Below the pieces are notes generated by a model. It made no database searches, was not told where the DNA came from, and worked only from the letters and a program-made list of their open reading frames with translations. 64,000 bases of DNA from Hymenobacter amundsenii (GTDB taxonomy: Bacteria; Bacteroidota; Bacteroidia; Cytophagales; Hymenobacteraceae): the NCBI RefSeq assembly GCF_002204745.1, contig NZ_NIRR01000003.1:1-64000 (forward strand), in the 5' to 3' direction. The translations under genes were made by a program, and so were the position numbers. Below are positions 52,143 through 63,600 of the stretch, piece by piece; position 1 is the stretch's first letter; the number at the start of each line of letters is the position of its first letter.

Positions 52143-52150
52143 CAAAGTTA
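52143..52150 (-). promoter_or_regulatory. -7 promoter element overlapping the heme A synthase stop
   Basis: On the minus strand TAACTTTG is a full TAnnTTTG match. It begins with the stop codon (TAA) of the upstream ctaA gene and lies about 50 bases before the ctaB ATG at 52093, so it could start an internal transcript for ctaB and the subunit III genes. Confidence 0.5.
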
Positions 52151-53233
52151 CGCAACAACGGCCGGAGTAGCCACCTGCTGCTGCAACTTCGTGGTTTGGC
52201 GGTAAGCTACCAAGGCCAGGAACTGGGCACCAAACAGCACAGTAGCCAGTGTTAAGTGAACTGGCTGCGCAAACGCAGGGAATTCCAGGTAAGCCAAGGT
52301 AATGCCCGCCAGAATTTCGCCCCCAATCAGCACCACAATGGCCGTAGCCAAGCGGTGCAGGCGGCGCGACGGCAACCCATAAAGGCGGTAGGCCAGGTAC
52401 AGGTTGAGTACCAGCAGTAGGGCTGAAAATGAACGGTGCACCTTAAACGTGTTGCCCAACTGCGCCACCCAATCGCCCCGGTTGAGGTAGTTGCTGGCGG
52501 CGGCAATCAAGTCAATCTGCTCGCGCACCTGAGTACCGAGCACAATCTGGCCAAACGTCAGCACCACCGCAACGCCCAGCACTAGCGTCAGGCCGGGTAC
52601 GGGCCGCAGCACTGCCTCCTCAGCCTCTCCAGCCACCCGCTGCGAGCGGCTGACGGCGTAGAGTAACAGCGCCACAATAACCAGAGCCAGCCCCATGTGT
52701 ATTGTCACCATGATGGGCAGCAGATTGGTCGATACCACCAGTGAGCCCAGCCATCCCTGCACCCCAGTGAGCAGAAACGACGCCAACGCCAGCCAGAACA
52801 CGGGCGGATCGCGTCGCCAGTAAGGCAACGCAAAGACCACTGTCCCGAACACAAACACGCCGATCAGCGCTCCTATTAATCGGTTTAGGTACTCAATCCA
52901 GGTCTTAACCGCGTTGAAATCGGTTTCGATGTATTGGGTTGGATGGTCGAAAATATCACCGGCTACCTGATGAAATCCTAATTGCTCTAACCGGGCCGCC
53001 AGCTTCTGATTCTTAGCCACCCGCTGGGCCGTATATACTTCCTTGTAATTAGCCGGCAACTGCTCCAAACGGGTGGGCGGTACCCAGCTACCAAAGCACT
53101 TGGGCCAATCGGGGCAGCCCATACCCGAACCGGTACTGCGCACAACACCGCCTACCAGAATCAGGACATAAACGGCTACTACCGTGAGAATCCCTACAAA
53201 CCGGAAGCGGCGCACAAAGACGGGAACTGCCAT
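52148..53233 (-). CDS. ctaA: Heme A synthase, COX15/CtaA family
   Basis: A 361-residue membrane enzyme with about eight helices that oxidises the methyl of heme O to formyl, giving heme A. The first helix is followed by VVRSTGSGMGCPDWPKCFGSW, where C-P-D-W-P-K-C is the typical cysteine pair. Conserved histidines are in TIHMGLALV, FKVHRSFSALL and VHLTLATVLF, expected as heme ligands. The family call is safe. It lies between COX1 and ctaB, so the heme supply genes sit in the middle of the cluster. Confidence 0.93.
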   Translation of the reverse strand: MAVPVFVRRFRFVGILTVVAVYVLILVGGVVRSTGSGMGCPDWPKCFGSWVPPTRLEQLPANYKEVYTAQRVAKNQKLAARLEQLGFHQVAGDIFDHPTQYIETDFNAVKTWIEYLNRLIGALIGVFVFGTVVFALPYWRRDPPVFWLALASFLLTGVQGWLGSLVVSTNLLPIMVTIHMGLALVIVALLLYAVSRSQRVAGEAEEAVLRPVPGLTLVLGVAVVLTFGQIVLGTQVREQIDLIAAASNYLNRGDWVAQLGNTFKVHRSFSALLLVLNLYLAYRLYGLPSRRLHRLATAIVVLIGGEILAGITLAYLEFPAFAQPVHLTLATVLFGAQFLALVAYRQTTKLQQQVATPAVVA

Positions 53234-53390
53234 CGTTGAAGGTGTGATTAGGAGAAATCTGAGCGGGAACTACGGGGCAAACTGCAACAGCCAATGCCCA
53301 GTAGTATAACCGGCTGGGCAGCCTTTTGCTTGCCGAAAACGCAGGAAAATACGAGACTTAGTTTTACCAATATCTTCCCCTAGGCTCATA

Positions 53391-53426
53391 AAAAAACAGG
53401 CCGCCGTAGATACAGCGGCCTGTTTT
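53391..53426 (-). terminator. Rho-independent terminator after the subunit I gene
   Basis: AAAACAGGCCGC pairs with GCGGCCTGTTTT around a short loop, with A-rich DNA on the left giving a T-tract on the minus strand. It lies 25 bases past the COX1 stop and before ctaA, so the main act-cox transcript may end or be attenuated here. Confidence 0.85.
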
Positions 53427-53450
53427 CAGGAGGCGAATGCCGGAGGGCAT

Positions 53451-55304
53451 TTATTCCATTTCCTTCTCGTAAGGCAAGTTAGATGACTGTGTCTGCGAGT
53501 AGGGAACATTTTGCGGAATGAAGTCTTCCTCAGCTCCGGGCTTGCTGTAATCATAAGGCCAGCGGTGCACAGCCGGAATATCACCAGGCCAGTTGCCGTG
53601 GCCGGGAACTATCGGCGTAGTCCACTCCAGTGTCGTTGAGTTCCACGGGTTCTCCGTTGCCCGACGGCCCCGGAAGATGCTGTAGAAGAAGTTGAAGATG
53701 AAGATAAACTGTCCGAAGAAGGCGATGATGGCAGCTATGGAGATAAACTTGTTCAGGTCAGCAAACTGGCTGAACGTGTCGAAGCCAGTCCAAGCATAAT
53801 AACGACGGGGGAAGCCGGCGATACCCACGTAGTGCATTGGCAGGAACACCATGTACACCCCGATGAAAGTCAGCCAGAAGTGGATGTAACCCAACTTCTC
53901 GTCCATCATGCGTCCGAACATTTTCGGGAACCAATGATATACACCAGCCCACAGGCCAAAGAAGGCCGACGAACCCATTACCAAGTGGAAGTGAGCTACC
54001 ACGAAGTACGTGTTGTGAAGCTGAATATCGAGCGCGGCATTGCCTAGGATGATACCCGTCAGACCGCCAGCAATGAACAGCGACACGAAGCCGATAGAAA
54101 ACAGCATTGCCGTAGTGAAGCGGATATTACCGCGCCACAGCGTGGCAATCCAGTTGAATACCTTCACGGCCGAAGGCACAGCGATGATCAGCGTCAGGAA
54201 CATGAACACCGAACCCAGGAATGGATTCATACCGGTCACGAACATGTGGTGAGCCCATACGATGAAAGAGAGCAGCGAAATGCCAATCAGCGAGCCAATC
54301 ATGGCGCGGTAGCCGAAAATAGGCTTACGGGCATTAGTGGCCAAAATCTCCGAAACCATGCCCATGGCGGGCATAATCACGATGTACACTTCAGGGTGCC
54401 CCAGGAACCAGAATAAGTGCTGGAACAGGATGGGGGAACCGCCAGTGTTTGGCAGAGCCTGACCAGCAATGTAGATATCGGACAGGAAAAACGAAGTGCC
54501 GAACGAACGGTCAAAGATCAGCAGCAACGTAGCTGAGAATAGTACCGGGAAGGCGAGCAGACCCAGAATGGCGGTCAGGAAGAACGCCCATATAGTTAGG
54601 GGCAACTTACTCATGCTCATGCCCTGAGTCCGCAGGTTAATTACAGTGGTGATGTAGTTTACGCCGCCCAGCAACTGAGAGATGATAAACAAAGCCATTG
54701 ACACCAACCACAGCGTCTGGCCAGCGCCTGAGCCAGCAATGGCTTGGGGCAGTGCCGACAGTGGCGGGTAAATTGTCCAGCCAGCGGCAGCAGGTCCGGT
54801 TTCAATGAACAGGGAACTGAACATGACAATGCTGGAAGCAAAGAAGAACCAGTACGAGAGCATGTTCATGAAACCCGAAGCCATATCGCGGGCACCAATC
54901 TGGAGCGGAATCAGGAAGTTGGAAAACGTACCCGACAAGCCAGCCGTCAGCACGAAGAATACCATAATGGTACCGTGCATCGTAACGAGGGCTAGATAGA
55001 ACTCGGGGTTCAGCTTGCCCGCTTCAATCCACTTGCCCAGAAACGGCGTCAACCATTCCAGCGTGGATTCAGGCCACCCTAACTGCAAACGGAACAGGCT
55101 CGAAAGCGTACCGCCGATGAGGGCCCAGAAGATACCCGTAATCAGGAACTGCTTGGCAATTACTTTATGGTCGGTGCTGAAAACGTATTTCTGCAGAAAG
55201 CTCTGCTCGTGATGTTCGTCGTGGTGCGCATGGTCGTGGCCCGGTTCGGTTGCCCCGATGCCACCTTGCACCTGCTCTTCTTGCGTTGGAAAGTTAGCTG
55301 CCAT
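53451..55304 (-). CDS. ctaD: Cytochrome c oxidase subunit I
   Basis: A 617-residue heme-copper oxidase subunit I with 12 core transmembrane helices. Expected metal and heme ligands are seen: LVTMHGTIMVFF (low-spin heme His), GHPEVYIVIMPAMG (CuB His and the Tyr cross-linked to it), VWAHHMFVTG (the CuB His pair) and VAHFHLVMG (high-spin and low-spin heme His). This is an A-family type aa3 oxidase by the HPEVY motif. It reduces O2 to water and pumps protons, receiving electrons from subunit II. It starts at ATG 55304, 26 bases after COX2. Confidence 0.96.
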   Translation of the reverse strand: MAANFPTQEEQVQGGIGATEPGHDHAHHDEHHEQSFLQKYVFSTDHKVIAKQFLITGIFWALIGGTLSSLFRLQLGWPESTLEWLTPFLGKWIEAGKLNPEFYLALVTMHGTIMVFFVLTAGLSGTFSNFLIPLQIGARDMASGFMNMLSYWFFFASSIVMFSSLFIETGPAAAGWTIYPPLSALPQAIAGSGAGQTLWLVSMALFIISQLLGGVNYITTVINLRTQGMSMSKLPLTIWAFFLTAILGLLAFPVLFSATLLLIFDRSFGTSFFLSDIYIAGQALPNTGGSPILFQHLFWFLGHPEVYIVIMPAMGMVSEILATNARKPIFGYRAMIGSLIGISLLSFIVWAHHMFVTGMNPFLGSVFMFLTLIIAVPSAVKVFNWIATLWRGNIRFTTAMLFSIGFVSLFIAGGLTGIILGNAALDIQLHNTYFVVAHFHLVMGSSAFFGLWAGVYHWFPKMFGRMMDEKLGYIHFWLTFIGVYMVFLPMHYVGIAGFPRRYYAWTGFDTFSQFADLNKFISIAAIIAFFGQFIFIFNFFYSIFRGRRATENPWNSTTLEWTTPIVPGHGNWPGDIPAVHRWPYDYSKPGAEEDFIPQNVPYSQTQSSNLPYEKEME

Positions 55305-55330
55305 AGTAAAAGCGTGCAGTTAAGAATGTG

Positions 55331-56407
55331 TTAGAGCGAAGCCTTTGCGGCGGTAGGAATTACCACAGCAGCGGCTGCTGGTGCAACCGTTGCTTTCTCA
55401 ACCAATTTATCCGACTTCTGTTTGAAGCTGGCCAATACATCGGGGTTCTGCTCCGAAAAAGATTTTTGCTGGGCGTACCAGTTCACGTAATCGTCCGGCT
55501 CATCCACGATAATGCTCATCTTCATGGCAAAGTGACCACGGCCGCAAACTTGGTTGCAAGCCAACTCATAGTTGAAATTCGGGTTGCCCGTCTGGGCCCG
55601 CATCTCATCAGTAGTTTTGGTAGGCGTGAACCAGAATTTAGTTGGCATCCCAGGTACAGCATACATCTGCACCCGGAAATTGGGCATATACACAGCGTGT
55701 AGCACATCGCGCGAGCGGATACGCAACAACACCGGGTGGCCCTTCGGTACGTGTACCTCACCGGCAGTAAAGTCATCCAAACCGTTCTTGTCGCTCAGGT
55801 CAAAACCAAACTCGTTGGAAGCGTCAATCAGCCGATAGTTTACCACGCCCAGCTTCTGGTCGCGGCCGGGATAACGAAGCAACCAGTTGAACTGCTTACC
55901 CATTAGCTCCAGTACCACTGCATCCTTGGGCGCAGGACCCATAATCCGGCTCCACTCCTTCCAGCCAGCAAATACCAATGCCGCCATCACGATGGCCGGA
56001 ATAACGGTCCAAATAACTTCGATTTTGTTATTGTGGGGGAAAAAGAAAGCACGCCGCTTGTCGTTGTGCTGATACTTGTAAGAATACCAGAAAAGCAAAA
56101 CCTGCGTCAGAACAAAGGCGATACCCAAGATTACCATGGTAGTCCAGAACATCTTTTCCGTCGCCAAGCCATGAATGGAGGCAATCGGTGGGTTCATCTT
56201 ATCGTAGTTGTCAACGAACGACCAAGCGAACAAGCCGCCGCCAATCACCAGGAAAGCCAAAAAGAGGATGGCATTGATGCGGTTGCTGACGCCCACCTGC
56301 CGGTTAGAACTGCCCGAGAAGATGGCAGTCAGGATCTGGAGGCGGAACAGGAGGCCAAACACGACCAACAGCAACGCCAATACCAGAATAATACTGAGAG
56401 TAGTCAT
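55331..56407 (-). CDS. ctaC: Cytochrome c oxidase subunit II (CuA)
   Basis: A 358-residue subunit II. An N-terminal helix at about 3-22 is followed by two standard helices (about 43-65 and 90-112). The periplasmic cupredoxin domain carries the CuA site: His in DVLHAVYMPNF and C-x3-C-x3-H-x2-M in CNQVCGRGHFAM. No cytochrome c domain is fused, so electrons come from a separate cytochrome (ActE or another). The C-terminus has a Gln/Ala-rich tail of about 40 residues. Confidence 0.95.
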   Translation of the reverse strand: MTTLSIILVLALLLVVFGLLFRLQILTAIFSGSSNRQVGVSNRINAILFLAFLVIGGGLFAWSFVDNYDKMNPPIASIHGLATEKMFWTTMVILGIAFVLTQVLLFWYSYKYQHNDKRRAFFFPHNNKIEVIWTVIPAIVMAALVFAGWKEWSRIMGPAPKDAVVLELMGKQFNWLLRYPGRDQKLGVVNYRLIDASNEFGFDLSDKNGLDDFTAGEVHVPKGHPVLLRIRSRDVLHAVYMPNFRVQMYAVPGMPTKFWFTPTKTTDEMRAQTGNPNFNYELACNQVCGRGHFAMKMSIIVDEPDDYVNWYAQQKSFSEQNPDVLASFKQKSDKLVEKATVAPAAAAVVIPTAAKASL

Positions 56408-56497
56408 TAGGAAAGAGGTGAGAGTTGAGAGGTCAGAAGTGAGTTACCGTTATACCGGGCGGGCTAACCCCTCACTTCTCAATACTCAGATCGAAAA

Positions 56498-57820
56498 TTA
56501 GGTGGTATGATGCACGCTCTCATCCAAGAACGGATGATGCAACGGAGTCAGGGAAGCTTGCGAGAGGCGCTTAGTGAACAAAATCAGGAAGCTACCGAGG
56601 AAGATTAGAGCTATGCCTATCTCGATTATAAACCCGTTATCACCCTTCATTGTTCCGGGCATTAGCATCAAATAGAAGTCCGACCAATGACCAATCAGAA
56701 TAGCAATGCTCACGATTTTGAGCATGATCATCTGACGCTTGGCGTCACGGGTCATCAGCACCAAGAACGGGAATACGAAGTTAACAAACAGGTTGCCGTA
56801 GAACATCCAAGTGTACTGGCCGTTGAAGCCGCCCAGCCGCTGGTTGAAGTATACTGCCTCCTCAGGAAGGTTAGCATACCAGATCAGCATGAACTGCGAG
56901 AACCATACGTAGGTCCAGAAAATGCTGAAGCCGAACATGAACTTACCGAGGTCATGCAAGTGGCCTTCCTTAAGGAGTGGCAGGTAACCAGCTTGCTTAA
57001 GCAGGATAGCACACAGCGTTACGGCCGCAATGCCCGATACCCACCACGAAGCGAATACATACCAGCCGAACATAGTCGAGAACCAATGCACGTCAACCGA
57101 CATCACCCAGTCCCAAGCCGACATTGATGACGTTACGGCATAGAACACCAGGAACAGGGCCGATACGTTGATGCTCTTGTGGAAGTAGGCGGTTCCGCCG
57201 TTCAGGTCCTCTTCCAGCGACAAATCGCGCAGGCGCTTAGTGAAGAATATCCACAGGCCCAAGTAGATGACAGTACGAATCAGGTAGAATGGGATGTTTA
57301 GGAAACCCGACTTTCCAGCGATAATGCGGTCGTAGGTTTCGCTGCCCTTGTCCATGATACCGGGTACGGTCCAGTGGAACAGGTCGTAGTTGATGAAGTT
57401 GAGACCGAATACAACCAGCATGATGATCAAACCGGGAATCAGCCAAGCGCTCAGTGCCTCGTTGATGCGTTTTACAACTACCGACCAGCCGGCGTAGGCT
57501 ACGTACTGAATAGCCATAAACACGGTGCCGATGGCCGATACACCCGTGAAAAACACGTTGTTGTGCCACAAGCTCACGATGATGCGCTTAAGCCAAGGAG
57601 CGCTACCGTGGTGTTCGGCTCCGGCATGGCCGGCGCCGTGGGCGGCAGCGGCTCCTTCGGCAGCCTCGTGGTGGCTTCCGATGCCGAGCATCGACAGAAT
57701 GACACCCAGTATCAGGATAGCTACGCCAGCCACGATGATGAGCATGAAACTTCTGCGGGTACCCGGCTTAACTTCCAGGTATTCCGCCGTTAGGTGTTCC
57801 TGATGGGTCAGAGTTGCCAT
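56498..57820 (-). CDS. actF: Alternative complex III subunit ActF
   Basis: A 440-residue integral membrane protein with about ten helices. In Alternative Complex III, ActF is the paralogue of ActC without cofactors and takes part in proton translocation. The pattern MATLTHQEHLTAEYLEVKPGTRRS, then an AAHGAGHAGAEHHG His-rich loop and FFTGVSAIGTVFMAIQY, matches this subunit type. It follows ActE by 11 bases. The assignment comes from the position in the act cluster and the general layout. Confidence 0.9.
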   Translation of the reverse strand: MATLTHQEHLTAEYLEVKPGTRRSFMLIIVAGVAILILGVILSMLGIGSHHEAAEGAAAAHGAGHAGAEHHGSAPWLKRIIVSLWHNNVFFTGVSAIGTVFMAIQYVAYAGWSVVVKRINEALSAWLIPGLIIMLVVFGLNFINYDLFHWTVPGIMDKGSETYDRIIAGKSGFLNIPFYLIRTVIYLGLWIFFTKRLRDLSLEEDLNGGTAYFHKSINVSALFLVFYAVTSSMSAWDWVMSVDVHWFSTMFGWYVFASWWVSGIAAVTLCAILLKQAGYLPLLKEGHLHDLGKFMFGFSIFWTYVWFSQFMLIWYANLPEEAVYFNQRLGGFNGQYTWMFYGNLFVNFVFPFLVLMTRDAKRQMIMLKIVSIAILIGHWSDFYLMLMPGTMKGDNGFIIEIGIALIFLGSFLILFTKRLSQASLTPLHHPFLDESVHHTT

Positions 57821-57831
57821 AGAAGAAAGGG

Positions 57832-58575
57832 TTAAATAGCTTCGCCATTCCGGGCTGGGTCGCCCGCGCCTGGATTGTTCGATACTTCATTGGAACCCGC
57901 TTTGGTGGGGTTCTTTTTCATCTGTCCCGAAGTCATAGTAGAGTCAGCCGTAGGAACGTTGGCGTTAGCGCTACCCACTTGCACCATGTCGGCTAGCCCA
58001 TCAGGGCCTTTGCCTAGTTGCAGCACGCGCACATACATAGCAATCTTCCACCGCTCGACGGGGTTCACCTGCGAGCCGTGCGGCATCATGCGGTTTTTGC
58101 CCCATTGAATGACGTGATAGATATGCCCGTCGTTCATGGTTTTGTAAGCGCCTGCCGAGTAGTTAGGCACCCCTTTGAACTTGATACCTACCGGACCCTG
58201 CCCATCACCTTGCTCACCGTGGCAGTGCTGGCAGTTGCGGGCATACAGCACTTTGCCTTCCTCCAAATGCTCTTTGGTATAAGCATAGGGGTTACGCAAC
58301 ACTTTTTCAGCCGTTTCCACGTCGTCTTTGCCGATGTGGGTGTAGTAGTTGAGCTTACCCCGGGGGATAGTACCCACGGCCGGGGTGCGCTCATTGATGC
58401 CCATCGGGTTGATGCGGTTGACATTGATCTGGCTCAACGGTTCGTACGGGATAGACACGTACATCTCGGGCGCGTATTCCAGACCCGGATCGTCGGCACG
58501 GTTGCAGGCGGTGGTGAACACCGATGCCAGCAGAACCGCCGACGCTTGCAGAGAAACTTTCAGCGAGTGCGTCAT
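57832..58575 (-). CDS. actE: Alternative complex III monoheme cytochrome c (ActE)
   Basis: A 247-residue lipoprotein: a lipobox at ASVFTTAC (Cys about 24) and a cytochrome c domain with heme motif C-x-x-C-H in NCQHCHGEQGDGQGP (about 112-126) and a likely axial Met in NRMMPHGSQV. It carries electrons from the multiheme subunit ActA to the soluble or oxidase-bound acceptor. The C-terminal 50 residues are disordered. Its start overlaps the ActD stop (TAATG), so translation is coupled. Confidence 0.93.
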   Translation of the reverse strand: MTHSLKVSLQASAVLLASVFTTACNRADDPGLEYAPEMYVSIPYEPLSQINVNRINPMGINERTPAVGTIPRGKLNYYTHIGKDDVETAEKVLRNPYAYTKEHLEEGKVLYARNCQHCHGEQGDGQGPVGIKFKGVPNYSAGAYKTMNDGHIYHVIQWGKNRMMPHGSQVNPVERWKIAMYVRVLQLGKGPDGLADMVQVGSANANVPTADSTMTSGQMKKNPTKAGSNEVSNNPGAGDPARNGEAI

Positions 58576-59099
58576 TAGAACTTGGACATTTCTTTTTGGT
58601 TCACCTCCGAAGCGCCGTTATCCCGCAGGATCTGGGTCAGCTTGGTCATGTCGGTATTCTCGTTTACCTCAATAGCCATCACGAACTTATCGTCGGTCGA
58701 GCGCACATCCAGCACCGGCGTTTTCCAGCGCGGGTAGAGTTTGCTGATGGTGTAGAAAGTAATGACCATGCCGTGGCAGCAGAAGAGCACAGTGAGCTCA
58801 AACGATACCGGGATGAAGGCAGGTAGGGCGATGTGCGGCTTACCACCGATAATCATCGGCCAGTCGAAGCCCAGCATGTAAATCTGCATCCACAACGCGA
58901 AGCTCAGGCCCGTCAGGCCAAAGAAAAACGCTGCGATGGGAAGGCGGGAGCGTTCGATACCCATGGCATCGTCGATGCCGTGAATAGGGAACGGAGTGAA
59001 GACTTCGTAGATTTTCACGCCGGCTTCCCGAACGTTTTCTACCGCGTGCAGCAGCACATCCTCGTCTTCGAAGATACCGAGGGCGAAGCGCTTAGTCAT
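58575..59099 (-). CDS. actD: Alternative complex III subunit ActD (DUF3341)
   Basis: A 174-residue protein with a soluble N-terminal domain ([20 protein letters not shown]) and two transmembrane helices (about 57-78 and 100-122). The DUF3341 pattern, with [13 protein letters not shown] and a central helix pair, is specific to ActD. Its role is structural. It overlaps actC by 8 bases and actE by 1 base. Confidence 0.93.
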   Translation of the reverse strand: MTKRFALGIFEDEDVLLHAVENVREAGVKIYEVFTPFPIHGIDDAMGIERSRLPIAAFFFGLTGLSFALWMQIYMLGFDWPMIIGGKPHIALPAFIPVSFELTVLFCCHGMVITFYTISKLYPRWKTPVLDVRSTDDKFVMAIEVNENTDMTKLTQILRDNGASEVNQKEMSKF

Positions 59100-60546
59100 G
59101 CTTGTCGTAGTTTACTGGGGCCGAGGCGGGCACTCCGTGGGTGGTAGCAGGATGCGTTACGTGGTGCGGATCGTGGCCAGTGTACGTCGGGCCATTGTCT
59201 ACCGTGTACTTGAGGACCGCCTTTACTTCGGCCATGTTGATGACCGGGAAGAATTTGGCGAACAGTAGAAACAGGGTAAAGAACAAGCCAATCGTGCCCA
59301 CGTAAATGCCTACGTCGATGATGGTAGGTGAGAACATGGCCCACGACGATGGCAGATAGTCGCGGTGCAGGGAGGTTACGATAATCACGAAACGCTCAAA
59401 CCACATACCGATGTTCACGATGATGGACAAGATGAACGTGAGCGGAATGCTGTAGCGCACCCGACGGAACCATACCAACTGGGGTGTAATCACGTTGCAG
59501 GTCATCATCATGGCGTAAGCCCACCAGTAAGGGCCAGTGGCGCGGTTAATGAAGGCGTAGGACTCGAACTCTACCTGCGAGTACCAGGCGATGAAGAACT
59601 CGGTGATGTAAGCCACCCCCACAATGGAGCCCGTTACCATCATGATCTTGTTCATGAGGGCGATGTGCTCGATGGTGATGTAATCTTCCAGCTTGAATAC
59701 AACCCGGGTAATGAGCATCAGCGTCAGTACCATGGCGAAGCCGGAGAAAATGGCGCCAGCAACGAAGTAGGGAGGGAAGATGGTAGTGTGCCAGCCCGGT
59801 ACAACCGAAGTAGCAAAGTCCATCGATACGATAGTGTGTACCGAAAGTACCAGCGGCGTCGAAACGCCGGCCAGAATCAGCGAAACCGTTTCGTAACGGC
59901 TCCAGTGCTTGGCCGAACCTTTCCAGCCCATGCTCAGCAGCGAGTAAGCTACTTTAGCGATGGGGCCTTTGGCGCGGTCACGAATGGTAGCGAAGTCGGG
60001 TACCAAACCCGTGTACCAGAACACCAGCGACACTGAGAAGTAGGTCGAGATGGCGAATACGTCCCAGAGCAGCGGGGAGTTGAAGTTTGCCCACAGCGAA
60101 CCGAGCGTGTTTTGCAGCGGGAACACATAGAACGCCAACCAAGGACGACCCATGTGCAGTACCGGAAACATGGCCGCGCAGATTACCGCGAAAATGGTCA
60201 TGGCCTCGGCGGCGCGGTTGATGGAGGTCCGCCACTTCTGACGGAACAACAGCAGTACGGCTGAAATCAGGGTGCCGGCGTGGCCGATACCTACCCACCA
60301 TACGAAGTTGGTGATGTCCCAGGCCCAGCCAATAGTTTTGTTCAGGCCCCACTCGCCGATGCCGTACCAGAGGGTGCGATACACGGAGTAGAAGAAGACG
60401 CCGAGGAGCAGAAGGGCGACGCTCAGGGCGGCCATCCACCGAATATTCGGGGCGGCTTCGACCTGGCGGCACACGTCCTGAGTGACGTCGTGGTACGTTT
60501 TCCCCCCGGTTACGAGCGGCTCCCGTACAGGCGATACGTGCTGCAT
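59092..60546 (-). CDS. actC: Alternative complex III subunit ActC (NrfD/PsrC type)
   Basis: A 484-residue membrane protein of the NrfD/polysulfide reductase membrane-subunit family with ten helices. In Alternative Complex III it forms the quinol-binding site with Act[21 protein letters not shown] and the loop [13 protein letters not shown] are typical of the family. The ATG at 60546 ([15 protein letters not shown]) is preferred over the open frame extending to 60630, since most ActC proteins begin with this segment. Confidence 0.94.
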   Translation of the reverse strand: MQHVSPVREPLVTGGKTYHDVTQDVCRQVEAAPNIRWMAALSVALLLLGVFFYSVYRTLWYGIGEWGLNKTIGWAWDITNFVWWVGIGHAGTLISAVLLLFRQKWRTSINRAAEAMTIFAVICAAMFPVLHMGRPWLAFYVFPLQNTLGSLWANFNSPLLWDVFAISTYFSVSLVFWYTGLVPDFATIRDRAKGPIAKVAYSLLSMGWKGSAKHWSRYETVSLILAGVSTPLVLSVHTIVSMDFATSVVPGWHTTIFPPYFVAGAIFSGFAMVLTLMLITRVVFKLEDYITIEHIALMNKIMMVTGSIVGVAYITEFFIAWYSQVEFESYAFINRATGPYWWAYAMMMTCNVITPQLVWFRRVRYSIPLTFILSIIVNIGMWFERFVIIVTSLHRDYLPSSWAMFSPTIIDVGIYVGTIGLFFTLFLLFAKFFPVINMAEVKAVLKYTVDNGPTYTGHDPHHVTHPATTHGVPASAPVNYDKHD

Positions 60547-60659
60547 AGTGGTTGAATTTGGGTGTTGGGGTCTAAGGAATTCGATGGCTTGGCTGGTTGG
60601 GCGTCTTAACTTCGTGGTTAACGAAGCCAAGTAATCTTCAACAAGCTAAGGCTCCGATA

Positions 60660-63600
60660 TTAAACATTGAAATCTAACTGGTCCGTGTTACGGATTTTCG
60701 TCAGGTACGTGATGTTGGGCTGCACGTTAATCGAGCTCAGGGCGTGGAAGGCCCGCTCCCCGTCCTCACGACGCAGCAGTTGCGAGAGGCGTGACTCGGG
60801 GTCGCGCATGTCGCCGAATACAATGGCTTGGGTTGGGCACGACTGAGCGCAGGCCGAAACGATTTCGCCATCCCGGGGACGACGCTTCTCTTTTTTGGCC
60901 TCTAGCTTGCCGAGCTGAATCCGCTGTACGCAGAGGGAGCACTTCTCCATGACGCCGCGGGCCCGTACCGTTACGTCGGGGTTGAGTACCATCCGGCCCA
61001 GGTCGGTGAACATGTGGCCATTGACGGTTTCAAACTTCTCGTTGGTGTAGTACGAGAACCAGTTGAAACGCCGCACTTTATAAGGGCAGTTGTTGGCGCA
61101 ATAACGGGTACCTACGCACCGGTTGTAAGTCATCTGGTTGAGACCTTCCGAGCTGTGGGTGGTAGCCAGTACCGGACAAACCGTTTCGCAAGGAGCGTGA
61201 TTGCAGTGCTGGCACATCATCGGCTGGAAAATAACCGACGGGTTAGCCGATGGGTCCTCCATGGCCGCGTACGTGTCGAGCTTACCTTTCTCCTCGAAAT
61301 CTTCTCGGCTGGCATCGGAGCTGTAGTAGCGGTCGATACGCATCCAGTGCATTTCGCGGCGGTTGATTACCTCCTGCTTACCTACTACAGCAACGTTATT
61401 CTCGGCCTGGCAACCTACTACGCATGAGCCGCAGCCGATGCACGAGTTGAGGTCAATGGCCATACCCCAGTGGTGGTTCTTGTACTCATAATCCTGCCAC
61501 AGCGACACCTTATCGGGCGCTTCGAGGCCGTCGGGAGTAGCAACTTTTTCGTACTCGGTTACCTCCTTGGGGTTTTCCTGATACTGCTTCAGCGACGCTA
61601 CCTGCACTACCTGCTCCCGGTCCATGATAGTATGGTGGGTCTGGGTCTGGGCGATGGGCGACTGAGTACCAGTAGCCTCAATCTGCACCGCAGTGGTGAA
61701 GCTGATAACACCATTGCGCATGGCAGCCAGCGGCAGCACGTTGGCGCCGATGTCGTTGGCTACTTTGCCAGCATCCTGGCGGCCGTAGCCTATGGCGATA
61801 CCAATAGTACCAGCAGCTTGGCCGGGCTGAATCAGCACGGGCAGCTGTACGCTGTGGCCGTTGGCCGTTACTTTCACTACATCGCCCTGCTCCCACTTCT
61901 GCTCCATGGCATAAGCACGAGGTACGGTTACGTAGTTGCCCCAAGTAGCTTTCGAGATGGGGTCGGGCAGCTCCTGCAACCAGGGGTTGTTGGCATTAGT
62001 ACCATTGCCCACCCCGATTTTCTCGTAGATGGCCAGTTCAATACCGCCGCCTTTGTTGCCCCGCAGAGCCGCCATAGCGCTGTTCACGTCCATAGGGCCC
62101 TCAATTTGGGCTGCTGGGGTTGGCAGAGCCGAGCCGCGGGCTACGCCGTCGTGCACGACTTTGTCCCAGGCCTGAGCGAAGTTGCCCGCGCCCAATAGCC
62201 CCTGCCATTGCTGGCGGAGGTAGTTGTAGTACGTAGTGGGACTACCGGCCCAGGTCAGGAACGAATCCTGCGCCTGGCGGGTGGCGAACAGCGGCGTAAT
62301 GACCGGCTGAGCCATGCTCAGGTAGCCACGCTTAGGCTCGTAGTCATTCCACGACTCCATGAAATGGTGGTCGGGAGCAGCGTAGAGGCAACGTTTGCCG
62401 GTTTCGTCGAGGCGGTCGTTGAGCGAGATGGTGGTTTTCACCTTACCAGCTTCCAGCGCCTTGCCCAACGCCTCCCCCATTGGGTGGTCGAATACGGGGT
62501 TGGCGTGGTAGAAAATCACGGCACCTACTTGGCCTGCAATGATGTCCTTGATAAGCCGGGCCATGCGCGCGTCGTCACCTTGGCGCACATAGGAAGGGTT
62601 TGCCGTATCAACGGCGGCAGACCCAAGCTGCTGATTGATGGCGGCGACCAGGGTCTGAATGCCCATATCGTTGGAACCTGACACCACTAGGCCGCGCGAA
62701 CCGGCACGGCGCAGGTCGGCAGCAGCCTGTGCTACTTTCTTGGAACCCGAAGCCGCTCCACCGCCCGTTATGGCATTGTAGAGCGCTACAACGGCGGCTC
62801 CCATTTCCGAAGGTTTCATCGACTCCCGCACGTCGGCGTTGGAGCCGGTGAGCGACATGTTCGTTTCGAACTGGTAGTGCTTCGACATAGCACGCCGCTC
62901 GCTCGATACTTTGCGGTTAACTACGTACTGACGGGCGTATTCAACGGGCGAAATCCAGGTGCCCAGGAAGTCGGCGCCAATGCCCACGATAACGTCGGCC
63001 TTGCTGAAATCGTAAGCTGGTAGCACGCCGCCGTTGGCACGCAACAGCGCCGAAGCCGAGTTTACGTCGTACATCACGTGCTCTGCCCCCCCGAAGCGGG
63101 CGGCAAACTCGTTGATGACTTTCTTGGTCGAGGGGCTGATAATGGTCGGCGACACGATGGCTACCCGGCCCGCACCGGCTAGCGCGGCCCGAACTTCCTG
63201 GTCGAGCTGGTCGGTGGCAATCTTCTGACCCTTCTTTGTGAAGTGCTGCAGACGCGCTCCGTCGTAGAGACTCAGCACCGCAGCCTGGGCGCGGGCCGAG
63301 AGGCCGCCACCCGTTACCGGCGATTCGGGGTTGCCTTCCAACTTGATTGGCCGGCCCTCGCGGGTCTTCACTAGCACGGCGTTGTAGTCTTGGCCGTTGA
63401 AGAACGTGGAGGCGTAGAAGTTAGCGATGCTCGGATCAACCTCCTCGGGCTTGTTGAGGTAGGGAATAGCCTTTTTGATCGGCGCTTCGCAGCTCGCCAG
63501 GGTAGCCGCGGCCAACCCGAAGCCCATGAGCTTGAGGAAATCACGGCGTGGGGCTACCGAAGCATCGGTAGTACCGTGGGTTTCCTTCACCGGCAAGAAG